Origin: Paenibacillus antarcticus
GTDB lineage: Bacteria; Bacillota; Bacilli; Paenibacillales; Paenibacillaceae
NCBI RefSeq assembly: GCF_001637225.1
Contig: NZ_LVJI01000023.1
Coordinates: 1 to 61,733 of the forward strand
Length of the DNA: 61,733 nt
Direction: 5' to 3'
Shown here: positions 18,093-30,105 of the stretch, in pieces
Numbering within the stretch: the stretch's first letter is position 1
Layout: each line of letters begins with the position of its first letter
Made by a program: the position numbers and the translations under genes
The notes under the pieces: generated by a model
Seen by the model: the letters and a program-made list of their open reading frames with translations, nothing else
Told to the model about the DNA's origin: nothing
The model's database searches: none

Positions 18093-18278
18093 TTACCAGC
18101 TTGCTTTTTTCACGCCAGGAATCTGGCCCGCATGAGCTAATTCACGGAAACAAATTCTGCAAATTTTAAACTTCTGCAGTACTGAATGTGGACGACCACA
18201 ACGTTCGCAACGAGTATAACCACGTACTTTAAACTTAGGCGTACGTTGTTGTTTTACTATCATCGAAGTTTTTGCCAC
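18093..18278 (-). CDS. rpsN: 30S ribosomal protein S14, zinc-binding type
   Basis: Short S14 of 61 residues with CERCGRP (from Cys24) and CRICFREL (from Cys40), the four-cysteine zinc site of the C+ form (called rpsZ or rpsN1 in Bacilli). It ends [14 protein letters not shown]. Zinc-free paralogues, where present, lie elsewhere. Confidence 0.97.
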   Translation of the reverse strand: MAKTSMIVKQQRTPKFKVRGYTRCERCGRPHSVLQKFKICRICFRELAHAGQIPGVKKASW

Positions 18279-18325
18279 TTAGACTGACACCTCCTAATAA
18301 TTTTCGGAGAAATGGATTTGCGGAA

Positions 18326-18868
18326 TTACTTTGCAAAAGGCATTCCCATTTGAGTGAGAAGCTCGCGCGACTCTTCATCAGTATTGGCTGTCGTTACAAT
18401 AACGATATCCATACCACGAACTTTATCTACCTTGTCATATTCAATCTCAGGGAAAATCAATTGTTCCTTGAGTCCAAGCGTGTAGTTACCACGGCCGTCA
18501 AAGGCTTTATTGGATACACCATGGAAATCGCGAACACGAGCAAGAGTAATGTTAAACAATTTGTCCAAGAAATAATACATGCGTTCTCCACGTAACGTTA
18601 CTTTCACACCGATTGGCATGTTTTCACGTAATTTGAATCCAGCGATGGATTTCTTAGCACGAGTGATAATTGGCTTTTGACCAGAGATCAATTGCATATC
18701 ATTTACAGCCGCATCAAGTACTTTAGAGTTAGAAACTGCTTCACCAACACCCATGTTGATAACAACCTTCTCAATCTTAGGTACTTGCATAACTGTTGTA
18801 TAGTTAAACTTCTGCATCAAAGCAGGTGTAATTTCGTTCAAGTAACGATCTTTTATTCTTACTGCCAT
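18326..18868 (-). CDS. rplE: 50S ribosomal protein L5
   Basis: L5, 180 residues, binds 5S rRNA and contacts P-site t[48 protein letters not shown] and [25 protein letters not shown] are family motifs. Precedes rpsN, follows rplX. Confidence 0.97.
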   Translation of the reverse strand: MAVRIKDRYLNEITPALMQKFNYTTVMQVPKIEKVVINMGVGEAVSNSKVLDAAVNDMQLISGQKPIITRAKKSIAGFKLRENMPIGVKVTLRGERMYYFLDKLFNITLARVRDFHGVSNKAFDGRGNYTLGLKEQLIFPEIEYDKVDKVRGMDIVIVTTANTDEESRELLTQMGMPFAK

Positions 18869-18899
18869 GAATCACAAACCTCCTTTCATCACTATTCGA

Positions 18900-19253
18900 T
18901 TAGTCGATAACTTCTCCGGATTTTTTCGCTACGCGAACCTTTTGTCCGTTATCCAATACTTTGTATCCGATACGAGTTACGCTTCCGCTCTTTGGATCGA
19001 TATGCATCACGTTAGAAACGTGAATTGCAGCTTCTTGCTCGATGATACCGCCTTGCGGGTTAGATTGGTTAGGTTTTTGATGTTTCTTCATCATGTTTAC
19101 ACCTTCGACCAAGACCCGGTTTTGACGAGGATAAGAAGCAATGATACGACCTTTTTTACCTTTGTCTTTCCCGCTGATCACCATGACTACATCGTCTTTT
19201 TTGACATGAAGTTTATGGCTGTGGGATTCAAGAACTTTTTTCACTTTTGGCAT
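18900..19253 (-). CDS. rplX: 50S ribosomal protein L24
   Basis: L24, 117 residues, an assembly initiator with an N-terminal KOW domain ([15 protein letters not shown]) and the [25 protein letters not shown] block. About 15 residues longer at the N-terminus than the shortest L24 proteins; the ATG at 19253 is preceded by AGGAGG, which supports it. Confidence 0.95.
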   Translation of the reverse strand: MPKVKKVLESHSHKLHVKKDDVVMVISGKDKGKKGRIIASYPRQNRVLVEGVNMMKKHQKPNQSNPQGGIIEQEAAIHVSNVMHIDPKSGSVTRIGYKVLDNGQKVRVAKKSGEVID

Positions 19254-19306
19254 TTGTTACACCTCCTGCGGCTTGCTATTCCTTGCAAGTTTAAGGTTAA
19301 TTGGAT

Positions 19307-19675
19307 TTAGATAACTTCCGGTGCCAAGGAAACGATTTTCATGAAGTCTCTGTCGCGAAGTTCGCGAGCAACAGGTCCAAAAATACGAGTTCCACGTGGG
19401 CTCTTATCATCTTTAACTACAACTGCTGCATTTTCATCAAAAGCGATATACGAACCGTCTTTACGACGAACAGTACGTTTAGTACGAACTACTACAGCTC
19501 TTACTACATCACCCTTTTTGACAACGCCGCCTGGTGTTGCTGCTTTAACAGCACATACGATCATATCACCAATTGCTGCTGTACGACGACCTGTTCCTCC
19601 TAAAACGCGGATACACATAAGTTCCTTCGCTCCGGAGTTGTCAGCTACATGCAAACGTGTAAATGGTTGAATCAT
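19307..19675 (-). CDS. rplN: 50S ribosomal protein L14
   Basis: L14, 122 residues: [73 protein letters not shown]. Lies at the subunit interface and is the docking site of the silencing factor RsfS. Between rpsQ and rplX. Confidence 0.98.
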   Translation of the reverse strand: MIQPFTRLHVADNSGAKELMCIRVLGGTGRRTAAIGDMIVCAVKAATPGGVVKKGDVVRAVVVRTKRTVRRKDGSYIAFDENAAVVVKDDKSPRGTRIFGPVARELRDRDFMKIVSLAPEVI

Positions 19676-19712
19676 TTATATTTCCTCCTTTCGAAAAAAA
19701 CGTATAAAGGAT

Positions 19713-19979
19713 TTAGATGATAATCGCTTTTTCTACGATTTCTACTAATCTCCAGCGTTTATCCTTAGATAGTGGACGGGTCTCCATAACTTTAACTACA
19801 TCCCCGATTTTAGCATCATTGTTTTCATCATGTGCCTTAAACTTCTTAGTGTGTTTAATGCTCTTGTGATACAAGTTGTGCTTTTTATGAGATTCAACAG
19901 CAATAACAATAGTTTTATCCATTTTATCGCTGACTACTTTACCCACTTGTACTTTACGTGCATTACGTTCCTCGCTCAT
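19713..19979 (-). CDS. rpsQ: 30S ribosomal protein S17
   Basis: S17, 88 residues, OB-fold primary binder of 16[43 protein letters not shown] and the [21 protein letters not shown] end are typical. AAGGAGG upstream of ATG. Confidence 0.97.
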   Translation of the reverse strand: MSEERNARKVQVGKVVSDKMDKTIVIAVESHKKHNLYHKSIKHTKKFKAHDENNDAKIGDVVKVMETRPLSKDKRWRLVEIVEKAIII

Positions 19980-20023
19980 TGTAAGCCTCCTTCCTGAATA
20001 TAGACGACGTTAGTCCGATTCAA

Positions 20024-20221
20024 TTAACTAATTCCAAGTAGTCTTTCATGGATAATAGTTTTAGCACGAGCTATTTCTTTACGAACATCACGAATCCGAG
20101 TCGGGTTGTCAAGCTGACCAGTAGCCAGTTGAAAACGGAGGTTAAAGAGTTCTTCTTTAAATCCGGATACTTTTTGTTCTATCTCAGCAGAGGTTAGGTT
20201 ACGAAGTTCACTAGCTTTCAT
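20024..20221 (-). CDS. rpmC: 50S ribosomal protein L29
   Basis: L29, 65 residues, two helices at the tunnel exit near the SRP and trigger factor site. The true start [18 protein letters not shown] at 20221 overlaps the end of rplP by 11 bases; the frame is open upstream inside rpl[34 protein letters not shown] is the family core. Confidence 0.97.
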   Translation of the reverse strand: MKASELRNLTSAEIEQKVSGFKEELFNLRFQLATGQLDNPTRIRDVRKEIARAKTIIHERLLGIS

Positions 20222-20645
20222 TTGCTTCACCACCCACTTCTTCACGTTTGATAAACTTAGTTTTAATTGGCAATTTGTGAGAAGCAAGACGCATCGCTTC
20301 ACGAGCGATTTCTTCAGGCACTCCACCAAGTTCAAACATAATCTTACCAGGTTTTACAACTGCAACCCATTTTTCCACGTTACCTTTACCACTACCCATA
20401 CGTACTTCTAGAGGCTTCTGTGTAATTGGCTTATCCGGGAAAATCTTGATCCATACTTTACCACCACGTTTGATGTAACGCGTCATAGCAATACGCGCAG
20501 CTTCAATCTGGCGGTTAGTAATCCATGATGGCTCTAATGCTACAAGACCGAATTCTCCGAAGTTCAATTCAGTTCCGCCTTTAGCTTGACCTCTCATGTG
20601 TCCGCGTTGTTGTTTGCGGTGTTTTACACGTTTTGGTACCAACAT
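20211..20645 (-). CDS. rplP: 50S ribosomal protein L16
   Basis: L16, 144 residues, near the A-site tRNA elbow. [24 protein letters not shown], the [22 protein letters not shown] block and [27 protein letters not shown] are diagnostic. Overlaps rpmC and follows rpsC by 2 bases. Confidence 0.97.
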   Translation of the reverse strand: MLVPKRVKHRKQQRGHMRGQAKGGTELNFGEFGLVALEPSWITNRQIEAARIAMTRYIKRGGKVWIKIFPDKPITQKPLEVRMGSGKGNVEKWVAVVKPGKIMFELGGVPEEIAREAMRLASHKLPIKTKFIKREEVGGEANES

Positions 20646-20647
20646 GA

Positions 20648-21313
20648 TTAGTTGCCTCCTTCCTGCGCAGCCTGTTTCTTAGCCGTAGGAAGAACCTCTC
20701 CACGATAGATCCATACCTTCACTCCGATTAGACCGAAAGTAGTAGCTGCTTCAGCTGTACCGTAGTCAATATCAGCACGAAGCGTATGAAGTGGAACAGT
20801 TCCTTCGCTGTAGCCTTCTGAACGAGCAATCTCAGCACCGCCAAGACGTCCGCCTACTTGTGTTTTAATCCCTTTTGCACCAGAGCGCATAGTTCTTTGC
20901 ATTGCTTGCTTCAAAGCACGACGGAAGGAAACACGACGTTCCAATTGTTGTGCAATGCTTTCAGCTACAAGAATAGCATCTAGTTCAGGGTGTTTGATTT
21001 CAGAAATGTTAATGTGAACTTTTTTACCAAGAGAAATCTTAGCAATTTGAGTACGAAGTACTTCTACTTCAGCACCGCCCTTACCGATTACCATTCCTGG
21101 CTTAGCTGTATGAATAGTAACATTCACACGACCAGCTGCACGCTCAATTTCAATATGAGAAACAGCTGAATCTTTTAATTTATTTTTAACGTATTCGCGA
21201 ATTTTAATGTCTTCGATTAAAAGAGTACCGAACTCTTTACCGGCAAACCATTTAGATTCCCAATCACGAATAATGCCTACACGTAGTCCTATAGGATTTA
21301 CTTTTTGGCCCAC
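20648..21313 (-). CDS. rpsC: 30S ribosomal protein S3
   Basis: S3, 221 residues, at the mRNA entry channel with helicase activity together with S4 and S5. [18 protein letters not shown], the KH domain with [13 protein letters not shown], and [31 protein letters not shown] are conserved. Ends in a short tail ([10 protein letters not shown]). Confidence 0.98.
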   Translation of the reverse strand: MGQKVNPIGLRVGIIRDWESKWFAGKEFGTLLIEDIKIREYVKNKLKDSAVSHIEIERAAGRVNVTIHTAKPGMVIGKGGAEVEVLRTQIAKISLGKKVHINISEIKHPELDAILVAESIAQQLERRVSFRRALKQAMQRTMRSGAKGIKTQVGGRLGGAEIARSEGYSEGTVPLHTLRADIDYGTAEAATTFGLIGVKVWIYRGEVLPTAKKQAAQEGGN

Positions 21314-21326
21314 TCGTTATCCCTCC

Positions 21327-21659
21327 TTATTTCTCAGATACCACCAAAGAAATGTGGCTAGTACGCTTATTAATTTTGCTAGCGCGTCCCATCGCACGAG
21401 GACGGAAACGTTTCATCGTCGGTCCTTGGTTGACATAAACTTCACTAACAAACAATTTGTTAACATCTAGTGAATAGTTGTGTTCAGCATTTGCGATCGC
21501 TGAGTTCAACAACTTTTCCACAACCGGGGAAGCGGCTTTCGGAGTATGACGAAGAATTGCGATTGCAGCGCCAACTTCTTTTCCACGAATCAAGTCAATT
21601 ACTAATTGAACTTTACGGGAAGAAATCCGAATAGATTTAGCATGTGCTTTTGCTTCCAT
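21327..21659 (-). CDS. rplV: 50S ribosomal protein L22
   Basis: L22, 110 residues, whose beta hairpin lines the exit tunnel. [50 protein letters not shown] and [23 protein letters not shown]. The hairpin loop altered in macrolide-resistant mutants of other species shows no obvious change. Confidence 0.97.
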   Translation of the reverse strand: MEAKAHAKSIRISSRKVQLVIDLIRGKEVGAAIAILRHTPKAASPVVEKLLNSAIANAEHNYSLDVNKLFVSEVYVNQGPTMKRFRPRAMGRASKINKRTSHISLVVSEK

Positions 21660-21694
21660 TGTGTTACCTCCTCTCAGACAAAGAGCTTAAAATA

Positions 21695-21973
21695 TTATCT
21701 TCTTGTTTTCTTATCATCATCCGAATGACTTCTGTAAGTACGTGTTGGGGAAAACTCGCCCAATTTGTGTCCTACCATATCTTCCGTTACGTATACTGGA
21801 ACGTGCTTACGTCCATCATAAACGCCAAATGTAAGTCCGATGAACTGTGGAAAAATAGTAGAACGACGAGACCAAGTCTTAATAACAGCCTTTTTCTCCG
21901 ATGCGTTCATATCATCAACTTTTTTCATCAGGTAACCATCAATGAAAGGTCCCTTTTTTAAACTGCGACTCAT
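21695..21973 (-). CDS. rpsS: 30S ribosomal protein S19
   Basis: S19, 92 residues, 30S head protein bridging to 50[51 protein letters not shown], and [17 protein letters not shown] are near-invariant. Confidence 0.98.
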   Translation of the reverse strand: MSRSLKKGPFIDGYLMKKVDDMNASEKKAVIKTWSRRSTIFPQFIGLTFGVYDGRKHVPVYVTEDMVGHKLGEFSPTRTYRSHSDDDKKTRR

Positions 21974-22042
21974 ATATGAATCCTCCCTTCATCAAATCTT
22001 CTCGTTACTTTCGGCACTTCACAAAGTTATGCACAACGTGCA

Positions 22043-22873
22043 TTATTTTGTGCGGCGGCGAACGATATATTTGTCAGAAGCTTTGCCTTTTTTACGCGTT
22101 TTGTAACCAAGAGTTGGTTTACCCCAAGGAGACAATGGAGATTTACGTCCGATTGGAGCGCGTCCTTCACCACCACCGTGTGGGTGATCGTTCGGGTTCA
22201 TTACTACTCCGCGTACTTCTGGACGACGTCCCATCCAACGGCTACGTCCTGCTTTACCGATCTTAATTAGTTCGTGATCAGCATTACCTACAGAACCGAT
22301 TGTAGCGCGACAAACTTTCAACAATTTACGAACTTCACCAGAAGACAAACGTACGGATACGTATTTTTCTTCTTTACCAAGAAGTTGAGCTTCAGTACCA
22401 GCTGCGCGTACTAATTGTCCACCTTTACCTGGTTGCAATTCGATATTGTGGATAACTGTACCTACTGGAATGTTTTCCATAGGAAGCGTGTTACCAATTT
22501 TGATATCGGATGCTGGTCCTGATTCGATTTGATCTCCAACTTTTAGACCTTGAGGAGCGATAATATAACGTTTCTCTCCGTCTGCATAGTGGATCAAAGC
22601 AATATTGGAAGTACGGTTCGGATCGTATTCAATCGTAGCAACGCGACCTGGTATGCCGTCTTTAGTCCGTTTGAAGTCAATAATACGGTATTTACGTTTG
22701 TGTCCGCCGCCATGGTGACGAACTGTAATTTTACCTTGGTTGTTACGTCCCGCATGTTTAAAAAGGGGAGACAACAAGGATTTTTCCGGTTCGTTTGTAG
22801 TGATTTCTTCAAACGTGGACACAGACATGTGTCTTCTAGCCGGGGAAGTAGGTTTATACTTTTTAATTGGCAC
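22043..22873 (-). CDS. rplB: 50S ribosomal protein L2
   Basis: L2, 276 residues, needed for subunit joining and peptidyl transfer. [40 protein letters not shown], and the essential [27 protein letters not shown] with its conserved His are present. Followed by rpsS after 69 bases. Confidence 0.98.
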   Translation of the reverse strand: MPIKKYKPTSPARRHMSVSTFEEITTNEPEKSLLSPLFKHAGRNNQGKITVRHHGGGHKRKYRIIDFKRTKDGIPGRVATIEYDPNRTSNIALIHYADGEKRYIIAPQGLKVGDQIESGPASDIKIGNTLPMENIPVGTVIHNIELQPGKGGQLVRAAGTEAQLLGKEEKYVSVRLSSGEVRKLLKVCRATIGSVGNADHELIKIGKAGRSRWMGRRPEVRGVVMNPNDHPHGGGEGRAPIGRKSPLSPWGKPTLGYKTRKKGKASDKYIVRRRTK

Positions 22874-22903
22874 AGAGTTTTCCTCCTTACTTTAGCGATT
22901 TTA

Positions 22904-23197
22904 CTACTCTACTGCTTCAAAAAATTCAAGCGGCTTGCTATCTTTGCTAAGAGATACGATAGCTTTCTTCCATTCCGATGTATAACCGGAATATTTACCG
23001 TAACGTTTAGGTTTTTGCGGTACACGCATTGTATTAACATTTGTTACTTTAACTTTGAATATAGCTTCAATAGCTTGTTTAATTTCGGTTTTATTGGCAC
23101 GGATGTCCACTTCAAAAGCATATTTCATATCGCTCATAAATTCGGACGTACGTTCCGTAATAACCGGACGTTTGATCACATCGCGAGGATCCTTCAT
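22904..23197 (-). CDS. rplW: 50S ribosomal protein L23
   Basis: L23, 97 residues, the exit-tunnel docking protein for SRP and trigger factor. [43 protein letters not shown] and [16 protein letters not shown] are family motifs. Its ATG and the rplD stop share one base at 23197 (TAATG). Confidence 0.97.
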   Translation of the reverse strand: MKDPRDVIKRPVITERTSEFMSDMKYAFEVDIRANKTEIKQAIEAIFKVKVTNVNTMRVPQKPKRYGKYSGYTSEWKKAIVSLSKDSKPLEFFEAVE

Positions 23198-23820
23198 TAC
23201 GCGAACACCTCCTCTACCTTCTGAACTGCTTCCTTCGTAATGATCAACTTGTCGTACAATAGTACGTCAAGGACATTAATGCCGTCTGCTGCTACAAATT
23301 TCACACCAGGAATGTTACGAGCAGACATAGCTACTGTATCATCATAACTAGGTGTAACAATTAGAGCTTTACGATCGACTTTTAAGTTACTTAAAATCGC
23401 TGCAAATTCTTTCGTTTTTGGCGAATTCAACGTCAATGCATCTAGTACGATAATGTTATTATCCAATACTTTAGATGACAATGCTGATTTAATTGCCAAA
23501 CGACGAACCTTCTTAGGCAGTTTGAATGTATAACTGCGTGGTGTTGGTCCGAATACTACGCCGCCGCCTTTCCATTGTGGCGAACGAATTGAACCTTGAC
23601 GAGCGCGACCTGTACCTTTTTGTTTCCAAGGTTTACGTCCGCCACCGCGCACTTCAGAACGTCCTTTAACTTTGTGAGTTCCACGACGTAGAGAAGCTCT
23701 TTGCAAAAGAACAGCTTGATTCATAACATGTACATGCGGTTCAATACCGAATACAGTGTCACTCAATTCCACTTCTCCTACTTCAGTTCCACCTACATTA
23801 AAAAGCACTACTTTGGGCAT
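23197..23820 (-). CDS. rplD: 50S ribosomal protein L4
   Basis: L4, 207 residues. The extended loop ([42 protein letters not shown]) lines the exit tunnel; the globular part ends with the EEVFA tail. In proteobacteria L4 represses the S10 operon; an equivalent site was not recognised here. Confidence 0.97.
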   Translation of the reverse strand: MPKVVLFNVGGTEVGEVELSDTVFGIEPHVHVMNQAVLLQRASLRRGTHKVKGRSEVRGGGRKPWKQKGTGRARQGSIRSPQWKGGGVVFGPTPRSYTFKLPKKVRRLAIKSALSSKVLDNNIIVLDALTLNSPKTKEFAAILSNLKVDRKALIVTPSYDDTVAMSARNIPGVKFVAADGINVLDVLLYDKLIITKEAVQKVEEVFA

Positions 23821-23844
23821 TGTTGTTCCTCCTTTCTATGGTGA

Positions 23845-24468
23845 TTATTTCTTCACCGTTTCTTTGATTTTCACGTAGCCGTTTTTAGGTCCTGGTACAG
23901 CACCTTTTACAAGTAGAACATTACGTTCCACGTCTACTTTGATAACTTCAAGTTTTTGTACTGTAATTGTCGTATGTCCCATATGTCCTGGAAGGCGTTT
24001 GCCTTTAGGTACACGGTTCGCTTGGATAGAACCCATTGAACCCGGTCTACGGTGGTAACGTGATCCGTGAGCCATTGGTCCGCGGCTTTGGTTCCATCGT
24101 TTAATTACACCTTGAAATCCTTTACCCTTTGAAGTACCTGTTACGTCAACAAATTCACCTTCTGTGAAGACATCAGCCTTCAACTCTTGACCCACTTCAA
24201 CAGTTGTGGAGTCAATCCCGCGAATTTCGCGAACGTAGCGCTTAGGCGCAGTATTTGCCTTTTTCGCATGGCCTATTTCTGGCTTGATCGCGTTTCTTTC
24301 CTTTTTATCGGAAAAGCCTAGTTGAATCGCTTCATAACCATCGTTCTCTAGGTCTTTCTTTTGCAAAACAACACAAGGTCCTGCTTCAATTACTGTTACA
24401 GGAATTACATTACCTTCAGGGGTAAATACTTGAGTCATCCCGAGTTTTTTTCCTAAGATACCTTTCAT
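23845..24468 (-). CDS. rplC: 50S ribosomal protein L3
   Basis: L3, 207 residues. [32 protein letters not shown] and the long finger toward the peptidyl-transferase centre ([38 protein letters not shown]) are diagnostic. Second gene of the S10 operon. Confidence 0.98.
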   Translation of the reverse strand: MKGILGKKLGMTQVFTPEGNVIPVTVIEAGPCVVLQKKDLENDGYEAIQLGFSDKKERNAIKPEIGHAKKANTAPKRYVREIRGIDSTTVEVGQELKADVFTEGEFVDVTGTSKGKGFQGVIKRWNQSRGPMAHGSRYHRRPGSMGSIQANRVPKGKRLPGHMGHTTITVQKLEVIKVDVERNVLLVKGAVPGPKNGYVKIKETVKK

Positions 24469-24514
24469 GTTGACACCTCGTTTCCTTTATAAATTCGTAC
24501 TAGCAAAAACTATA

Positions 24515-24931
<417 letters not shown>

Positions 24932-24961
24932 TCATCGCAACGTCTCAGAACAACATTCATT

Positions 24962-24990
24962 ATTATATAGAATACTTGGGTATAAAGCAA
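24962..24990 (-). promoter_or_regulatory. Proximal sigma-A promoter of the S10 operon
   Basis: TTGCTT (24990-24985), 17-base spacer, perfect TATAAT (24967-24962), 139 bases before rpsJ. The leader between it and rpsJ has no obvious terminator. Outside the two promoters and the tuf terminator nothing else was recognised in 24824-25244. Confidence 0.75.
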
Positions 24991-25034
24991 GTATTAAATA
25001 GAAAGTTAAGTTATTACCTCGTGGCTAAGTTTAT

Positions 25035-25063
25035 ATAATACACTTTATTCGCTAACTAGGCAA
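25035..25063 (-). promoter_or_regulatory. Distal sigma-A promoter of the S10 operon
   Basis: TTGCCT (25063-25058), 17-base spacer, TATTAT (25040-25035), a second promoter-like site 73 bases upstream of the first and downstream of the tuf terminator. Confidence 0.6.
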
Positions 25064-25121
25064 CCTTAAACTATTCATATATTGAATCAGCTTACCAGTA
25101 ATTTTACCCATATACACTGTA

Positions 25122-25172
25122 AAAAAATAAAAACAGAGGATTCTATCGTTTATAAGGATAGAATCCTCTGTT
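25122..25172 (-). terminator. Terminator after tuf
   Basis: AACAGAGGATTCTATC/GATAGAATCCTCTGTT is a perfect 16-bp stem with a 9-base loop, followed on the minus strand by TTTTTATTTTTTT. It ends the rplGB-rpsL-rpsG-fusA-tuf unit and insulates the S10 promoters. Confidence 0.95.
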
Positions 25173-25244
25173 GAATTGCGTTCACATCACACTGTTGCTC
25201 GTTACAGTACACTGTTGCTTATGATTCAAGACCAAAAGGTCTTA

Positions 25245-26435
25245 TTATTTAGTGATTGTTGCTACAGCACCTGCACCAACAGTACGTCCGCCTTCACGAA
25301 TGGAGAACTTAGTACCTTCTTCAATCGCGATTGGGTTGATCAATGTAACAGTTACAGTGATGTTGTCACCAGGCATAACCATTTCAGATCCTTCTGGCAA
25401 AGTGATAACGCCAGTTACGTCAGTTGTACGGAAGTAGAACTGTGGACGGTAACCAGTGAAGAAAGGTTTATGACGTCCACCTTCTTCTTTAGTCAACACG
25501 TAGATTTGTGCAGAAAATTCTGTGTGAGGCTTAACAGAACCTGGTTTAGCAAGAACTTGACCACGCTCGATCATTGTGCGGTCTACTCCACGAAGCAATG
25601 CTCCGATGTTGTCACCAGCTTGTGCGGAATCAAGCAATTTACGGAACATTTCCACACCAGTAACGATAGATTTCTTGGATTCTTCAGTAATACCAACGAT
25701 TTCGATTTCTTCGCCGATCTTAACAGTTCCACGCTCTACACGACCTGTAGCAACGGTACCGCGACCAGTGATAGAGAATACATCCTCGATAGGCATCAAG
25801 AAAGGTTTGTCAGTATCACGAACTGGATCTGGAACATACACGTCGATAACGTTGAACATTTCAACGATCTTAGCAGCCCATTCTCCGTCTGGATTAGCCA
25901 AAGCTTCACGAGCAGAACCTTGGAAGATTGGAGTGTCGTCGCCTGGGAAATCATATTCATTCAACAGGTCACGAACTTCCATTTCTACCAATTCAAGAAG
26001 CTCTTCGTCTTCTACAACATCACATTTGTTCAAGAATACAACGATGTATGGAACACCAACTTGACGAGACAATAGGATATGCTCGCGAGTCTGTGGCATA
26101 GGACCATCAGCTGCAGAAACAACTAGGATAGCTCCGTCCATTTGAGCAGCACCAGTGATCATGTTTTTAACATAATCGGCGTGACCTGGGCAATCTACGT
26201 GTGCATAGTGACGCGTAGGAGTTTCATATTCAACGTGAGCTGTAGAGATTGTAATACCACGTTCGCGCTCTTCTGGAGCTTTATCGATTTGATCGAATGC
26301 TACAGCAGCACCCCCGTAAGTTTTGGACAATACAGTTGTAATTGCTGCAGTAAGAGTCGTTTTACCATGATCGACGTGACCAATAGTACCGATATTTACG
26401 TGTGTTTTATTGCGTTCAAATTTAGCCTTTGCCAT
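25245..26435 (-). CDS. tuf: Elongation factor Tu
   Basis: GTPase that brings aminoacyl-tRNA to the ribosome, 396 residues. G1 GHVDHGKT (19-26), G2 RGITI, G3 DCPGHADY, G4 NKCD, and the C-terminal [13 protein letters not shown]. The start [16 protein letters not shown] at 26435 follows AGGAGG; a short extension upstream overlaps that site. The residues at the kirromycin and elfamycin contact regions look ordinary. Last gene of the str operon. Confidence 0.98.
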   Translation of the reverse strand: MAKAKFERNKTHVNIGTIGHVDHGKTTLTAAITTVLSKTYGGAAVAFDQIDKAPEERERGITISTAHVEYETPTRHYAHVDCPGHADYVKNMITGAAQMDGAILVVSAADGPMPQTREHILLSRQVGVPYIVVFLNKCDVVEDEELLELVEMEVRDLLNEYDFPGDDTPIFQGSAREALANPDGEWAAKIVEMFNVIDVYVPDPVRDTDKPFLMPIEDVFSITGRGTVATGRVERGTVKIGEEIEIVGITEESKKSIVTGVEMFRKLLDSAQAGDNIGALLRGVDRTMIERGQVLAKPGSVKPHTEFSAQIYVLTKEEGGRHKPFFTGYRPQFYFRTTDVTGVITLPEGSEMVMPGDNITVTVTLINPIAIEEGTKFSIREGGRTVGAGAVATITK

Positions 26436-26535
26436 TTTAAACACTTCCTCCTTCAATAAATAAATTGTTTATGTTTATACAGCACGAAGTAAAAGAATCA
26501 TTTCTTTCGTTTCGTTCTGTGAAAAAAAGTGGTGA

Positions 26536-28614
26536 TTATTCTCCACCCTTAGTCTTGGAGATAATTTCTTCGGAGATACTCTTCGGAACTTCTTCATAGT
26601 GAGAAAGCTCCATTGAGAACACACCGCGTCCTTGAGTACCTGAACGAAGAGTTGTGGAATATCCGAACATTTCGGACAAAGGCACCTTAGCACGAATGAT
26701 TTGGCCACCTGCACGGGAATCCATACCTTCAATCCGTCCACGACGGGAATTCAGCATGCCCATAACATCACCCATATACTCTTCTGGTACTACGACTTCA
26801 ACTTTCATGATAGGCTCAAGAAGGACAGGCTTACACTTGTCTTTAGCAGCTTTAAGCGCTAGAGAACCTGCAACTTTAAATGCCATTTCATTGGAATCGA
26901 CATCATGGTATGAACCATCAACGATGGTAGCTTTGACATCAACAAGCGGGAAGCCTGCGATAACACCGCTCTTCATTCCTTCTTCAATCCCTGCAAGTGC
27001 TGGAGCAACATATTCTCTAGGAACAGATCCACCAACAACCTTACTTTCGAAAGTATTACCAGTACCTGCTTCAAGCGGTTCGAATTCAACCCATACGTGA
27101 CCGTATTGTCCACGGCCCCCAGATTGACGTACGAACTTACCTTCAACACGTGCTGCTGCACGGAAAGTTTCACGATAAGCAACCTGCGGTTTACCCACAT
27201 TAGTTTCTACGTTGAACTCACGACGCATACGATCGATGATGATATCAAGGTGAAGTTCACCCATACCTGCTAGAATCGTTTGACCTGTCTCTTCATCTGT
27301 ATGAGCACGAAGTGTAGGATCTTCCTCAGTCAACTTACCGAGTGCTACACCAAGTTTATCTTGGTCAGCCTTCGTTTTAGGTTCAACTGCGATCGAGATA
27401 ACCGGATCAGGGAAGTTCATTGATTCAAGAATAACTGGGTGTTTCTCATCACAGAGTGTATCACCAGTACTTGTATCTTTCAATCCAACAGCTGATGCGA
27501 TATCACCGCAGTAAACTTCGGCGATTTCCTGACGACTGTTAGCATGCATTTGAAGAATACGTCCGATACGTTCGCGTTTACCTTTCGTTGCATTCAGTAC
27601 ATAAGAGCCGGATTGTAATACACCGGAATATACACGGAAGAACGTAAGTTTACCAACATAAGGGTCAGTCATAATCTTAAATGCAAGCGCTGCGAAAGGA
27701 GCTTTATCATCAGCCTGACGAATTGTTTCAGTACCATCATCAAGGTGACCAACGATAGCTGGAACGTCAGTTGGAGCCGGAAGATAATCTACAACAGCAT
27801 CCATCATCAATTGAACTCCCTTGTTGCGATATGAAGATCCACAGATAACTGGGAAAATCTTCGTCTCAACAACACCTTTACGAAGAGCTTTTTTCAATTC
27901 AGGAATTGTAATTTCTTCGCCTTCAAGGTACTTCATTGTTAGCTCTTCATCTAACTCTGCTACTTTTTCAAACAGAATTGCACGAAGTTCTTCAACTTGA
28001 GCCTTGAATTCTTCAGGAATTTCAACCACTTCAATGTTTTGACCTAGATCATCCTTATACATATGAGCTTTTTGCTCAATAAGGTCGATAATTCCGATAA
28101 ATTCATTTTCTGCACCAATCGGAAGTTGAATCGCTACTGCATTCGCAGCAAGACGATCACGCATAGATTCAATAACATTAAGGTAATCAGCACCGATAAT
28201 ATCCATCTTGTTCACATATGCAATACGTGGTACGCCATAACGGTCAGCCTGTCTCCATACGGTTTCGGACTGAGGTTCTACGCCCTCTTTTGCACTGAAC
28301 ACACCTACTGCCCCATCCAATACACGAAGGGACCGTTCAACTTCAACAGTGAAGTCAACGTGTCCCGGGGTATCAATGATATTAACGCGGTGACCCTTCC
28401 AAGAAGCGGTAGTAGCAGCGGAAGTAATTGTAATTCCGCGCTCCTGTTCTTGTTCCATCCAGTCCATAGTCGCAGCCCCTTGGTGAACCTCACCAATTTT
28501 GTGCGTTATACCTGTGTAGAACAAGATCCGTTCAGTGGTAGTAGTCTTACCTGCGTCAATATGAGCCATGATCCCAATATTACGTGTATTACTCAAGGAG
28601 AACTCTCTTGCCAT
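26536..28614 (-). CDS. fusA: Elongation factor G
   Basis: Translocase GTPase, 692 residues in five domains. G1 AHIDAGKTT (17-25), RGITITSAA switch [13 protein letters not shown]. Domain IV has [15 protein letters not shown], and domain V has [21 protein letters not shown]. The fusidic-acid-related region (around [17 protein letters not shown]) reads as wild type. Between rpsG and tuf. Confidence 0.98.
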   Translation of the reverse strand: MAREFSLSNTRNIGIMAHIDAGKTTTTERILFYTGITHKIGEVHQGAATMDWMEQEQERGITITSAATTASWKGHRVNIIDTPGHVDFTVEVERSLRVLDGAVGVFSAKEGVEPQSETVWRQADRYGVPRIAYVNKMDIIGADYLNVIESMRDRLAANAVAIQLPIGAENEFIGIIDLIEQKAHMYKDDLGQNIEVVEIPEEFKAQVEELRAILFEKVAELDEELTMKYLEGEEITIPELKKALRKGVVETKIFPVICGSSYRNKGVQLMMDAVVDYLPAPTDVPAIVGHLDDGTETIRQADDKAPFAALAFKIMTDPYVGKLTFFRVYSGVLQSGSYVLNATKGKRERIGRILQMHANSRQEIAEVYCGDIASAVGLKDTSTGDTLCDEKHPVILESMNFPDPVISIAVEPKTKADQDKLGVALGKLTEEDPTLRAHTDEETGQTILAGMGELHLDIIIDRMRREFNVETNVGKPQVAYRETFRAAARVEGKFVRQSGGRGQYGHVWVEFEPLEAGTGNTFESKVVGGSVPREYVAPALAGIEEGMKSGVIAGFPLVDVKATIVDGSYHDVDSNEMAFKVAGSLALKAAKDKCKPVLLEPIMKVEVVVPEEYMGDVMGMLNSRRGRIEGMDSRAGGQIIRAKVPLSEMFGYSTTLRSGTQGRGVFSMELSHYEEVPKSISEEIISKTKGGE

Positions 28615-28658
28615 AAAAACAGTCTCCCTTCAATAACAAAGTTATATTAAAATAGATT

Positions 28659-29129
28659 CTACCAACGATAGTGAGCAAACGCTTTGTTCGCTTCAGCCAT
28701 TTTGTGTGTATCTTCGCGTTTCTTAACAGAAGCGCCTGTGTTGTTAGAAGCATCAATAATTTCTGCAGCCAAACGTTCTTCCATAGTCTTCTCTCCGCGG
28801 TTGCGGGAGTAGTTCACGAGCCAACGTAAACCTAGAGCAGTACGTCTTTCAGGTTTCACTTCTAGTGGTACCTGGTAGGTAGAACCCCCTACACGACGTG
28901 CTTTAACTTCTAGAACTGGCATGATGTTCTTAATAGCTGCTTCAAATACTTCCATCGGATCTTTCTCCGTACGTTCTTGAATAAGCTTGAACGCGTTATA
29001 TAGAATTGTCGCTGCAGTACCTCTCTTACCATCCAACATAATGCGGTTGATTAGACGAGTAACTAGCTTGCTATTGTACAACGGATCTGGTAATACGTCT
29101 CTTTTAGTAACTGGACCCTTGCGTGGCAT
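28659..29129 (-). CDS. rpsG: 30S ribosomal protein S7
   Basis: S7, 156 residues, nucleates assembly of the 30S head. [39 protein letters not shown] and [27 protein letters not shown] are family motifs; ends [12 protein letters not shown]. Confidence 0.98.
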   Translation of the reverse strand: MPRKGPVTKRDVLPDPLYNSKLVTRLINRIMLDGKRGTAATILYNAFKLIQERTEKDPMEVFEAAIKNIMPVLEVKARRVGGSTYQVPLEVKPERRTALGLRWLVNYSRNRGEKTMEERLAAEIIDASNNTGASVKKREDTHKMAEANKAFAHYRW

Positions 29130-29174
29130 GGATATCCCCCTTTCTCAAATCATTGAATTCTATTGAATTCACTA

Positions 29175-29594
29175 TTATTTTTTGACTTTCGGACGTTTCG
29201 TACCATACTTGGAACGAGCTTGCATCCGGTTGTTAACGCCTGCAGTATCAAGAGCACCGCGAACGATGTGATAACGAACTCCTGCAAGGTCTTTTACTTT
29301 TCCTCCACGAACCAATACGACACTGTGCTCTTGCAAGTTGTGTCCGATTCCTGGGATATAAGCAGTCACCTCAATGCGGTTCGTCAAACGAACACGGGCA
29401 TATTTACGAAGTGCGGAGTTTGGTTTACGTGGAGTCATAGTACCTACACGAGTACATACACCACGTTTTTGTGGAGCACTCAATCCAGTCTCTTCACGCT
29501 TCAAAGCGTTATACCCTTTTTGTAATGCTGGGGATTTAGACTTGTAAATCTTAGATTGGCGTCCTTTACGAACTAACTGATTAATTGTTGGCAT
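29175..29594 (-). CDS. rpsL: 30S ribosomal protein S12
   Basis: S12, 139 residues, at the decoding centre. [30 protein letters not shown] and [17 protein letters not shown] are present. The two lysines whose change gives streptomycin resistance (in TPRKPNS and GGKVKD) are the usual residues, so no resistance is indicated. Confidence 0.98.
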   Translation of the reverse strand: MPTINQLVRKGRQSKIYKSKSPALQKGYNALKREETGLSAPQKRGVCTRVGTMTPRKPNSALRKYARVRLTNRIEVTAYIPGIGHNLQEHSVVLVRGGKVKDLAGVRYHIVRGALDTAGVNNRMQARSKYGTKRPKVKK

Positions 29595-29733
29595 GTTGTT
29601 GCCACCCCCTTCCTATATTACTGTCCATCTATAACCGCATCCCAAGCCCACAGACCCAGGTGGTTCATAAAAGGACAAATGAAAAGTTTTTGCGGAAAAG
29701 AATTTGTATCTTTCACACAAAAACTTCTTACAA

Positions 29734-29985
29734 CTACTGTTTAATGACGGCAGCCATTGCTGCACCCACTTCAATGCTGCATGCTTCGCCCAATTCGATC
29801 ATGGTGTCCACATACGTTATGTTGACGCTATGCTTTTCGCACAGTGCTACAATCTTTGAAATAAGTCGGTTGTCCGCATCTAAGGCTACATATACTTCAG
29901 TAGCTTGACCACACTCAACGGTACGCATGGTTTGTTTGGTGCCGATTCTTACATGAGCATCCTGTAATCCTTTATCATTAGACAT
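29734..29985 (-). CDS. rplGB: L7Ae-family ribosome-associated protein (YbxF type)
   Basis: Protein of 83 residues with the L7Ae/L30e/S12e fold that binds RNA kink-turns: GLQDAHVRIGTKQTMRTVECGQATEVYVALDADNRLI and a VNITYVDTMIELGEACSIEVGAA end. In B. subtilis YbxF binds k-turns in vitro and associates with ribosomes. First gene of the str operon, just after its own promoter. Confidence 0.92.
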   Translation of the reverse strand: MSNDKGLQDAHVRIGTKQTMRTVECGQATEVYVALDADNRLISKIVALCEKHSVNITYVDTMIELGEACSIEVGAAMAAVIKQ

Positions 29986-30041
29986 CTTTTACGAATCCTC
30001 CAAAAGAACAGGAATAATGCAGTTACTCACGCACCTATGAT

Positions 30042-30070
30042 ATATTAGCATCTCATATCATCGATGTCAA
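30042..30070 (-). promoter_or_regulatory. Sigma-A promoter of rplGB-rpsL-rpsG-fusA-tuf
   Basis: Perfect TTGACA (30070-30065), 17-base spacer, TAATAT (30047-30042) on the minus strand, 57 bases before rplGB. It makes the str genes independent of rpoBC. Confidence 0.75.
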
Positions 30071-30105
30071 GGCATTTGTTGTAATATTGATTAATGAAGT
30101 TGGTA

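Noticed and set aside
22550..23224. Plus-strand open frame of about 224 codons opposite rplB-rplW
   Set aside because: Phe/Arg-rich antisense shadow of ribosomal protein genes, no family motif and no initiation signal.
25176..26075. Long plus-strand open frame of about 299 codons opposite tuf
   Set aside because: It lies entirely antisense to EF-Tu and its terminator; its Ser/Cys/Phe-rich composition is the usual shadow of a strongly codon-biased gene. No ribosome binding site.
28063..28650. Plus-strand open frame of about 195 codons opposite fusA
   Set aside because: Antisense to the conserved GTPase domain of EF-G; no recognisable motif.
29175..29594. Possible streptomycin-resistance allele in rpsL
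   Set aside because: Both key lysines are present in their usual contexts.
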